A DNA stretch of 64,000 bases from Lineus longissimus (Eukaryota; Nemertea; Pilidiophora; Heteronemertea; Lineidae): positions 12,727,001 to 12,791,000 of the forward strand of contig NC_088308.1 in NCBI RefSeq assembly GCF_910592395.1, in the 5' to 3' direction. Below, piece by piece: positions 33,596 through 43,563 of the stretch; the first letter of the stretch is position 1; every line of letters starts with the position of its first letter. The notes under the pieces were generated by a model. That model searched no databases. It had not been told where the DNA came from and was given only the letters and a program-made list of their open reading frames with translations. The translations under genes and the position numbers were made by a program.

Positions 33596-33604
33596 ATGCT
33601 AAAC

Positions 33605-34690
33605 TGGACATTGCAGGATAGGCAGTATATCCACACCTGATGCATTGCAATTTTTTTAGTTTAAGTTGAAATTGGACGGATAGTTCTGACCTGGCTACAG
33701 GGAGTCTGTGTCAGTAAGTAGGCCACGCAATAGCATACATTATATAGGTCGCAGGGATGTGTACTATTTTCAAGTTAGGTCGAGATAGAGGCAAGGCTCC
33801 TCTCCTAAGAGTAAGGGTGGGGGTGGTCAAATTCGGATGGATAACAGTGAGCCCAGGGTAATCTAGTTGTACCCCATTCTGTCCCACCGCTTTGCACACG
33901 ATCGCTCTTCGCAGGGCGGAACAATATATTGTTTAAAGCCTTCAAGGCCCCTACATCATTATTGTTTACAGGCCTAACTTAAAAAGCAAGGTACATGTTT
34001 TAACCAGTCTGATGAAAAACTATGAAAAAAAAAAATGTTTTTTTCACATAGGCCTACTATAAACAAACAGTCCGAAAAAGCAGTTACATCCTGCACCATG
34101 ATCAACTACAATATTGCAATATAGAAACAAGCATCCGACAGGACCAATCAGGTCTTCATCTGAAGCATTGCCATTAGGCCTACATTGAGTACACTCTGAT
34201 TTTGTCAGATGATGTGCCACTTACAGGCAGGAGTAACGATAACAAATTCTGTAACACCTGCTGTGGTAGGTCAGCCAGACATGCCATAGGAGATTAGGCT
34301 AGACGCAAGGGCCCAACGCGCCGCGTAGCGGCAAAAAAGCGAAGCTGGCGAAACATTTATAACGGGTCACCGTCACTTTTTATTGGACTTATAGCGCATT
34401 TACGGGGTTGCAACTATTTTGCTTTATAGTGTCACCAGGAAAGAAAAGCATGCGACCTAACGCCGATCTATTTGTATAAAGTGATAATTTGAAGGTATAT
34501 AGTAGGAAATATCAATAAAATAATCATTCCATGTCGTCTTTTGAGGGCATTTTTGATTGTAAAAAATATATGTGTACGTCACCGTAGTCTCTGCAATGAT
34601 AATTTTATCAGAGCAGTCTCGCGCAAGTAGAAGTTCTTTACCTATTAGTTCTTCACTTATTAGTCTCAACGTCTGGCGCAAAGCCAGACG
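33605..34690. other. Unassigned part of the 6.25-kb element
   Basis: Nothing recognised except a small stem at 34667-34691 (AACGTCTGGC-gcaaa-GCCAGACGTT). Confidence 0.45.
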
Positions 34691-34696
34691 TTTTCC

Positions 34697-34840
34697 ATTA
34701 CGATTTCACTACGATGTTTGACAAGAAGGAGCAGTGCGCGAGATATGCTAATGAGCAGACTTCCCTCGCTTGAGTTTCTGAAGAATGTTCCATATCGCGC
34801 TAAGCTCATCACTGCTGATTATGACAGGCGTGCAACGGTA
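34697..34840 (+). repeat. Copy 1 of a 145-base coding-like duplication
   Basis: From cgatttcactacgatgtttg to gacaggcgtgcaa. Copy 2 is at 36664-36806 with about ten differences. One frame stays open in both copies (SRLPSLEF, then KNVPYRAKL). In copy 2 it runs on as DWYRLELNIEYAGGDAF to a stop. Confidence 0.75.
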
Positions 34841-35619
34841 GGTATTTGCTCCCCAACTTCCACCCTAATACGGTACAATAAGTTACCATTTGATGGGAAT
34901 GGGACAATGCCCTCACTGTGTATGGAGTCATAGGGATAAGAAGACATTATTCATTAGTGTTGGTACAAGTGATTTTGCCCAAAAAGCATGTGCATTCAAA
35001 AAACAAAATATGCAAGGTATCACGTACATGACCATGACGACGTTCAGAAAGTGCACTGGCCAGTGCATACCCTATGGCTATGTACTAGTAAACATGGTAA
35101 ACATGAACAACATCATTATTCATCGGCAGTTCATTTTACTCCGAGCTTTTCCTGAAACATATAGCCATGATGATTAGGCCTACCATGTACCATGACATGA
35201 CCAATAACAGCACTAGATCATGTAGATGTCAACAAGTTCACATGAACCGTATAATCCCGCATGGCGCATGTGGGGCATGCGTCTAAACCAAAGCCCCAAA
35301 ATCACTTGTTTTGGTCTATTTCACTTGTGTTTCCCCCGTCTCCCAGTCCATAATACATTTACAGTTTACAATCCCCGATCATGGCCCAACAAAAGGTCAT
35401 CGGTTGACTAAAGGAACACAACTGTTCAATGGATTTATAGTTGAATGCGATCAAACTACGTCTTTTCAATCGTGGATTGTAAATTTAACCCCATGGGCCT
35501 AGGGAAGGCCCTATAACAATACTTTCGACACAGTTATTATCTCCGCTGCCTCCACCATGTTACACGCAGTGCTCACTGCTGATTTTAAAAAATGCACCAC
35601 CTAGTCAAAACAGGACATA

Positions 35620-36420
35620 TGTTCTTCTAGGAATAGATCTCTTTCCAATATTTCGTCATTCCACTATCGTCATCACCTCATGATACTTTCATTGACATTA
35701 CAGGCACACATCCACAGAGCACTCTTCAAATCATCTACACAGTGGTTATCCAACTAGGATTATAAAGGTAATTTCTAAGCCCCGCACAGTGGGTTTCACT
35801 CTTGATAAAGGGGCACTATTGCTAGCAGCTTGGTAGGCAAGATAAAGTTAGACGAAGTAGCCGATAGGGGTCTCTCACCCCTCAAAGTCCGTCACAACTA
35901 TTCAAGCTTGTACAAGGAATACATGCAGCGCTGACTCTCACAAGACCCAATGGGAATGTCGCACAGTCATCTGTCAAAAACAAGACCTATGTTGTAGTAT
36001 GATCTCTTGCCAATATTTAATAATTGCACTATCGTCATCACCTCATCATACTTCATTGACATTGCAGGCACACATTGACATAGACCACTGTTGCAATGAA
36101 CGACACAGTCGCTATCCAAGTAGCATTATAGAGGTAATTATCATTATCATACCTCATTAGCATGTGAACCAATCGCGTCGCGTCCTTTGCGATCACGGCA
36201 AAGCCTCATGGAATAATGTCTTTCACCGTTGAATAATTTTTCATATTCCATGCCTACAACTTCAATTTCTTCATATTCCATGGCTAGAAGTTCAATACTA
36301 ATATAATATCCAAGATAAAGTTACAAGAAGTAGTCAATAGGGGTCTCTCACCTCTCACTGTATGTCCACACTATTCACGCTTGTACGAGGAATACATTCA
36401 ATGCTGAATCTAACAACACC
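35620..36420 (+). repeat. Imperfect direct duplication inside the 6.25-kb element
   Basis: Blocks such as cactatcgtcatcacctcat, attgacatt-caggcacaca and gataggggtctctcac occur twice, offset by about 370 to 470 bases. An inverted version of the gataaag...ggggtc block lies at about 37006-37066, so the region folds back on itself. Confidence 0.7.
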
Positions 36421-36518
36421 CAGTGCCCTTACTCTGTATATTATAGTCACTGGAAGATGGCCCATTTCACTCCTTGCTTCTACTTCACCTATAGTCTCAT
36501 TGCATACGCCTCAGTTCT

Positions 36519-36854
36519 ATGATATCACATTCACTTTCAGCTGTCATGCAACGCAACAACTGTGCTATCTGCCATCGCACATCAACGAAGAAGTGCAGCC
36601 GCCCACATTCCACCTCACATCTGTCCGACCAGCTGCAATCCTCGAGGACGCCCCACTGTACCACGATTTCACTACGATGTTTGACAAGAAGGAGCAGTGC
36701 GCGAGATAGGCTAATGAGCAGACTTCCCTCGCTTGAGTTTCGGAAGAATGTTCCATATCGCGCTAAGCTGACCACTGCTGACCATGACAGGCGTGCATTG
36801 GACTGGTACAGGTTGGAACTGAACATTGAATATGCTGGCGGTGACGCTTTCTGA
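36519..36854 (+). pseudogene. Possible MYND-finger-like relic with duplicated exon
   Basis: The open frame starts MQRNNCAICHRTSTKKCSR, which recalls the first half of a MYND zinc finger (C-x2-C ... K-x-CSxC), but the later cysteines are not in register. It is followed by the 145-base duplicated segment. The call is tentative. It may instead be part of an unknown transposon protein. Confidence 0.2.
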
Positions 36855-36959
36855 TGAGAAGTTGGTCGTGACTGATGCAGTATTGTTGGACTTGTCCACA
36901 GCATCGTTCAATCATTGCTCTCTGAGCTGCCTTGATTCTGTACTTACCCAAATACTAAG

Positions 36960-37385
36960 ACCAAATGCCTGTTGACTGTGCTTTAAGAGAGACTGGCGCC
37001 ATGCCTAGAGATATGACTGACCCCTATTGGCAAATTTGTATGACTTTATCTTGCCTACCTAGCTGCTGCCTATAGTCTCCCTTTAACTGCGGAACACTTC
37101 AAATTCGATAAAATGCCATGTTCCACCTTTTAATGTGTTCAGACCGCCATTTTCAAAATAATCAAGTCAGGACACTGCCTTCTAGTCTCATAATAAATTT
37201 TGCTTTCCTCAATAATAACATTTCTTCTTCTTCAATGCTTTCATCATTCCAAACTTCTCCTCCTCTGACTTTTACAGGGGTACAGTCATGGCAATCAAAA
37301 CCCAAATACTGAGACCAAATGCCTGTTGACTGTGCTTTAAGAGAGACTGGCGCCATGCCTAGTCTCTCTTAAAGCACAGTCAACA
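36960..37385. repeat. Repeated end sequence forming a perfect 25-base hairpin
   Basis: The sequence aaatgcctgttgactgtgct...ggcgccatgcctag occurs at 36963-37006 and again at 37316-37362. The second copy is followed immediately by an inverted copy. Arms 37324-37348 and 37361-37385 are exact complements around a 12-base loop. Looks like a junction of two inverted element ends. Confidence 0.85.
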
Positions 37386-37595
37386 GACACCAACCCCCTC
37401 AGACTCAGAAACCACAAACGCCCAACCCTTCCTGCTACCTTAATACTTCTGGATTGCGCTAATCTCTGATCACGCCTGATTACCCTAATAACAACATCAT
37501 CGGGCAATTCAAAGAGAAACTCCAACATCACGGCCTCAAGGCATTTGCCTTTGCAGCCTGAGGTTCGCTTTTTAACCTTCGCTAACGGGATCTGG

Positions 37596-38025
37596 CTGTA
37601 ATGTAACTCCCCAATGTCAGGTTACCTCGATCTGAATCTCGTCTTGGCCACCAGGGGCCAAAAGTAAAAACCTAAAAAGTGTGATATCTCGCTTATCTCG
37701 TTTTTTCGCTATATTTTTTATTGCAGGTACTCCTAGCAAGGATACATCACATATCATACCGGTTTTTGATTTGACCTAATTTTCAAGGGCGCAGAGGTCA
37801 AATGGCGAAAAATGCCCGTTTGTGGGTTACTATGGCACGTTTCTCAACCACTGAAGCTATGAACTTTAAATTTTGTACACGTTAGTGGAAACATCAAATA
37901 TTATACGTGTTTTTGATTTGACTTAATTTTCAAGGTCGCAGAGGTTAAATGGCGTGAATTGGCCATTTGAAGGTAACGATGGCACTTTTTTAACCGCTAA
38001 AGCTCTGAACTTGATATTCAGCCTT
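37596..38025 (+). repeat. HINE-A, right flank of the 6.25-kb element
   Basis: Two degenerate monomers (ccaccaggggcc, cgcagaggtcaaatggcg). It ends abruptly at a TTAA where a different sequence begins. Confidence 0.75.
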
Positions 38026-38444
38026 TTAAACCCTGTCGCCCGGTATTCCGTCATGACATCACGTGTGTCATAAACCCTGAAACCAGTACACCGGCATCCA
38101 CGTGTACCTGTTTACACACGATGTTTGGCGGCAACCGCGGGAACCAATCAGAATAGTTCTTTCATATAGCCTTAGGCAAGCACAGCTGAAGGCCATTTCA
38201 TGCAGATTTAGAATGTTTTGTTCCATTTTTTTCGATTTTGAGGCGTTTTTCATGGAGTAAAATGGCCAGGAGGTTTGATATGTTAGATGAAAGTGGTTCG
38301 GAGAATGGATTAGGTGACAGTAATTATGACTTTCCAGACGATTTTGAGTCGGAAAGCAATGACGAAGATGTGACTGATGGTTTTGATTATACTGCAAGCA
38401 TTGCCAGCGGTGTACATGGTGGTATCTGGTACCCACCCAAATAG
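38026..38444 (+). pseudogene. piggyBac-like 5' end with acidic N-terminal fragment
   Basis: TTAA at 38026-38029 is followed by aCCCTGTCGCCC, reminiscent of piggyBac ends (TTAA target, CCY start). From the ATG at 38262 an open frame encodes MARRFDMLDESGSEN, then a serine/aspartate/glutamate-rich stretch (DDFESESNDEDVTD), as at the N-terminus of piggyBac-type transposases, and stops after 61 codons. No DDD catalytic domain follows. A matching right end was not found. Tentative. Confidence 0.3.
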
Positions 38445-41030
38445 TTGTTTTTTTGTGGTACATTGTCCCCTCTAGCAATCCTAACTATACAAAGTCATCC
38501 TTCAGCGTTCTCCAACTTTCAGAAATCCGCCTTGGCCAGCGAGTGCTGTAGGCGGTAGCTGTTGCGCAAATGGCGGGTCCGGGGTACTCCCCCGGAAAAA
38601 TTTCTAAATTTGGGAGGCTTAGACGTAATTTTCTGGTACCTGAGGAGAGGATTTTGACGTTTTTTTTGTAGCTTTGTCATGGGGCATTTCTGTGTGCGAC
38701 AGAAGCTTTGAGCGCCGGACGCAGAAAGAACAGACAGAAAGTCGCAAATTCGCCGGGCTGGCAGTAGGCTACTCGAGCCGCTACGTAAGCGTTCGCCTAC
38801 TGTCATTAAGAAATTTTGAGCAAGCAATCACAATTCCAACCAATAGAATAAAAATATGCAGGCTTACTCAGTCAGTAGCGATATCCACTTCGCGCGCCCA
38901 ACTCAACTGCACTGCCCGAAGTGCTACCATTACTATCCACGTGTTCCGGCAGACGACGGTCGGCCAATAACAATCACCAGTAGCCTTGGCAAGGAGGTCA
39001 AGGGAGTGGACAAAAGCGCACCTGTATGATCGGCTAGCGGCAGAGCGGGGAAGGTTGTTTTTAATTATGATAAAAAGAGATCATAGACTAAACAAGTGTG
39101 CTTGCAGGTGTGCCGCAGGTGGATGATAATAACTGTCGGCGTAAAATCAGCAGTCTCTTTCAATTGATATACAGGGTACAACGGGATTAAACGAGAAGAT
39201 ATGTGATACGTGATTTCAATTTTATTTGGCTTGGCGGGTGAAAAATCCGGCAAGGCGGCAAAGGATGGCAACTTGGCGGGCGAGTCACTGGAAATTTTCG
39301 GGATGGTGGCCTTTGGTCCGCCAGGGCAATTAATGGGGTTGGAGAACGCTGCACCTTGGTGTGATATACCTTGAAGCAGTCCTACTAAAAAAATTACCCT
39401 TGGCTAAGGTACAGTAAGGTATTTGTATGTCGTTGTAGGGTTACCTCTTTGATGCCGCAGATCGAGTATACTTTGTTTTGTGTTTAGATCACTGTAAAAA
39501 TTAATTCAGTTGTCAGAATGGATCACAGATGTCACTGTTGTTTCACTATAGGTTCTGGGCTTATGCTCTATCAATTTTGGGACTAGATGGCATACTTTGG
39601 AGCAGCAATTAGTTGAATTGAGGGTGATGACCGCCCCTGCAAAAATAGGGGTCGCTGTGAAACAAGTGAATAACGGAGGAAATAGATAAGTCATGGAACT
39701 TTTTTTGTCATTTTTACATGTGTGTAGAGAGATTTCAGGCAAGTTGGATGACTTTCAATCAATCGGTGTGAATGAATTGGCATGTTTTTGCTGAAAAGGG
39801 GTCTCAGCGAATTCGCGAATGATTTTCAAGGGGGCGAAAAATATAGATTTTCAGAATTTCACATCTCGAAGATGAACAGAGTGATTTTGAAAAAACTGAA
39901 TTGCAAATTAAAGAGTAAATCAGTATCTCTCTATATCTGAAAAGTAAAAGTGCATTCGATAATTAGTTCTTTTTTTAAAAATCCCCAAAAAAGGCTATTT
40001 TTCAGATTTATGTCGCGGCATCAAAGAGTTGATAAGGGAGCCCGGGCCAAACTACCCCCTCATGTATCTTAGAATACCCTACAAATAACTAACAGTACTC
40101 AAGCGAAGGGTAATTTTTGTAGGGGCCATCACACAGAGGGGTATTTTTTAGTAGGTCCATTGCACAGAGGGGCACTGTGAAGAAGCGAGTACGTTTCACC
40201 GTCGCCATTGTTCTCTATACAGCTAAGGCACGTCGCAAAAGGAGCGGGAATACACTCGGGAAGCACATCTGTGGAATCCCCACTTCATCGTGGGTCATTG
40301 GAAACTGTTTCAATTACGAGGACATATACTGTCCCTGTGATGAACTTACGAAAAATCAGAAAGTTCCGTCGTGGGCTCTTGTAGGATAAGACAAAAAATG
40401 TGGCTTTTCCGACAAGGCCAGTCAAAAAGTTAAGAAACGTGCCATAGTTACACTCTAAAGGCCAGTTTACTGCATTTCACCTATTTGACCTTGAAAAGTA
40501 AGTCAAATCAAACCCGTGATATGTAATGCATCCTTGCTTAGAGAACCTACCTTTTTTTTCCATAACATGACATTCCACAACTCTCCAACAAACGAAATTG
40601 ATATCTGGACATTTTGGGAGAAATGAGAGACATTTCCAAGAGAGGTACAACTGTACAAAAAGCGACGAAAGAGGACATAAACGACAAAAAGTCATGATTT
40701 TGCAGCCAACTGCACCAAGTTCAAAGACCAGCCCTGGCCAGATTAAGCAAGCTATGGAGCTGAACATTTAGGATGTGATTAAGAAATATCTTTGCTGCTT
40801 AGGACACAACTTTCTGAATCAAGGCCTAAGTTGTTTTAAAGAAATTACACAATGAATGGCAACACAATAAGACTTGTAAAAATGAAACTGAACTTAGACC
40901 GGGGCTAGGTTGGCTCATATTGGGGTCAAATTTAGTTTTTTTCTCATTATTTTAGCTTGTTTTGACTTTAAATCATCAGCAATACAATATTCTAAATGAA
41001 TTAGAGTGATTTGAGCACATTCAATTTTTA
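38445..41030. other. Long unassigned intron stretch with one inverted HINE-A scrap
   Basis: At about 40425-40557 the reverse complement of a HINE-A monomer is present (aacgtgccatagttacactc, then tttgaccttgaaaagtaag). Elsewhere no exon, repeat match or supported frame is seen. Short frames at 38519-38827 and 40177-40389 have no recognisable motif. Confidence 0.5.
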
Positions 41031-42149
41031 GCTCACCTCTTAGAAGAGGTGAGCTTATCCCATACCGTGGCGTCCGTCGTCCGTCGTCGTCGTCGTCCGT
41101 CGTCCGTTAGCAGGGCACGTTTCGTAACTGTTAGAGCTATCGAGTTGAAACTTAGTACACATAGTACACACTTAGTACCCTTATGTAATGACATCTTGGA
41201 GACCAAGTTTCGGTCCGATTCGTTTCATGGTTTGGCCACCAGGGGGCCAAATGTTAAAAGTAAAAATATGCAATATCTCCCTTAATAGTAGTCGGGAAAT
41301 TTTGAAAAAAATATGGTAGGTACTTCTAGCAAAGGTGCATCATATATCCTCCGGGTTTTTGATTTGACCTCCTTTTCAAGGTCACAGAGGTCAAATGGTG
41401 TAAATTGGCCATTAGGATGTAACGATGGCACGTTTCTAAACTGCAATGACTATTGATACCAAATTTGGTACACATTTACCCCTTAGTCAGGTGATCTCAG
41501 GGACCGAAGTTTGGTCCAATATGATTCACCACTTGACCACCAGGTGGCAAAATCCAAAAACCTTAAAAATGTGATTATTCCTTAACTTCTTGCCCGATTG
41601 CCACCAATTTTATATCATGGGTACATCTAACCACCATACAGTATATGTCACACAGGTTTTTAATTTGACCTTCTTGTCAAGGTCACAGAGGTCAAATGGC
41701 GTAAATTCGCCGTCAGGCCGTAACTATGGCACGTTTCTTAACTGCAATGACTATTGATCACAAATTAAGTACACATGTACCCCTTGGTCAGGTGATCGCA
41801 GGTACCGAAGTTTGGTGCGATCTGATTTGCCGTTTGGCCTCCAGGGAGGGGGCCAAATCCTAAATTCTTCAAAATGCCATTATTTCTAGTAATGACTTGC
41901 CCGATTGGCACCAATTTTATATCATAGGTACATCTAGTTCTAACAACCATTCAATGTGTCACCCGGGTCTTCTTTGATTTGACCTACTTTTCAAGGTCAC
42001 ATAGGTCGAATGTACTGTAAATTGGCCATTTTGGGGAAATTGTAATTGCTTGGACCTACATCAAACCTAACACTACATGACACAATACCATGCTCTTTAT
42101 CCATTTTCCTCCACATGAGGTGAGCACAATGGCCCTGGCCATTTCATTT
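41031..42149 (+). mobile_element. HINE-A, full length with both terminal structures
   Basis: 5' hairpin GCTCACCTCT-taga-AGAGGTGAGC. Inverse GAGGTGAGC at 42117-42125. Terminal stem AATGGCC-ct-GGCCATT (42128-42143), then tcattt. Three monomers lie between, with AGGTCACAGAGGTCA at 41379 and 41680, TGGCCACCAGGGGGC at 41233 and ccaccaggtggcaa near 41540. No coding region. This is the cleanest single copy for defining the family. Confidence 0.85.
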
Positions 42150-43197
42150 CACTAAATTGACCCAAAATGTAGTGTAAATGGAGGCAAGACCACCATTGAT
42201 TTTTTAAGCCTTTTAGCATTTCAATTGTCAATGTTTGACCGCAACGCATCAAATACTGCGTGGGGTTGTGAATCTGAAATTTTGATATGATATTCTTGAC
42301 AGTCGGGCAAGTAAATGGTGAAAAGTAAACTGGTAGTTGACCACGGACATTTTTTGATAATCGACAAATTAGACAGACATTGATATTTCCACTCTTTTCA
42401 GCCAACTGGCAGGAAAATCTCAAAACACACCCCCTATTACCAAATTAGCAAAATTCAAAATTAATTTTTTCATCAAATAATTTCATTTTATCTGTAGACT
42501 TGCCACAACAAATATTTTTTCAATACCTCTCCAAATATGTATTTGAGAGTTAAAAACATACTCACGTCTAGTTGATAGGTCTCGACCATCCAACCTATGA
42601 ATAATCTTTGGTGGTATTGTCTCTGACCTACTTTCTGGCCTCTAGGCAGCGATCCTGGAAATTGGTTTTTGCGTTTTTGAAGCTAATGGTTGTATGTAGA
42701 GTTACCAATTTTTTATGGTGGGTGTATCTTATAAGGTTAAATGATATATCACCCTGGTTTTTGATTTGACCTACTTTTCAAGGTCACAGAGGTCAAAGTT
42801 CACGAAAATCCAACAAAGTCTTAGTACTCCTAAACTGTTGAAAAGATGTCAATCAATTTCATTTTGACATGTACACTCTTCAATAACCCTGAAATTCAGT
42901 CCACTATGTAACCAAAATGCTATACTTAGATGGTACCGGTGATTTTCTTTGGTGCCATTGAGTCAATAATAATAATATTATTTTATGGAATCAAAACTCC
43001 ATATCCACTGCAAGTGAAATGCATAGGTGAGCACATGGTCCCTGGACCATTTCAAAATTTTTGGTTTTGGTCCCCTAGCAGCCAGGTCAAGAATTAGACC
43101 GGGCTGAAATTCAGTATCAGAGGTCATCTGACCTAGGGGGTCATGTGAACCAAGTTTAACGTTTATAGATTTAGCGGTTAAGAAAAGTGCCATTTTT
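42150..43197. other. Intron stretch with HINE-A pieces in both orientations
   Basis: A + strand scrap at about 42715-42805 has AGGTCACAGAGGTCA (42781). At 43026-43050 is a 3' terminus with stem ATGGTCC-ct-GGACCAT. From 43060 to 43197 the sequence is the reverse complement of a monomer (tcagaggtcatctgacctag). Nothing else recognised. Confidence 0.6.
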
Positions 43198-43560
43198 AAC
43201 TCTCTGCCTTAAGCAGAGAGTTGATATAGTGGTACTGAGCGATGTCTGTCAGGATGTATTTTGTAAACATTGTCTGAGCCGAACAGCATCTCTGCTTGCA
43301 CAATATAGTTCTGTAGAGTCTAGACTCCACAGGTTCCACTTGCTTACCTAATTACCGTATTGCACCACTGACCTAATCAATCTGACTCATCGTCCATCTA
43401 TGCTACCCAGAATTTAATATTACAGATCTTTTATTTCTAAAAAGTTTGTAATCTTTGTACCGCGTATTGATTTTAGATGGTTATTTTTAGAATTGCACAT
43501 GTTCCTAGCTTATGTGGTCATGCCTGTCAATCATGATGACAAGTACGTCCTCACGCTCTG
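43198..43560 (+). repeat. Hairpin-started repeat of another family, start only
   Basis: AACTCTCTGC-cttaa-GCAGAGAGTT at 43198-43222, followed by sequence that matches nothing else in the window. Confidence 0.45.
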
Positions 43561-43563
43561 TTA

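Larger units (their letters stand above)
31343..37595. mobile_element. 6.25-kb element with CCAGAYCCCGTTAGCGAA ends
   Basis: The left end is CCAGACCCCGTTAGCGAAAG. The right end on the other strand is CCAGATCCCGTTAGCGAAG. HINE-A sequence flanks both sides at the same part of the monomer, so it looks like a single insertion. It contains the 953-base nested transposon, a 17-base tandem repeat and a region of internal duplications (34.7-37.4 kb). No transposase is recognised. A target duplication could not be defined. The superfamily is unknown. Confidence 0.55.

Noticed and set aside
36362-36904. Frames of 115 and 135 codons on opposite strands
   Set aside because: They overlap each other and the duplicated block. 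Only the frame conserved between the two copies is mentioned, and tentatively.
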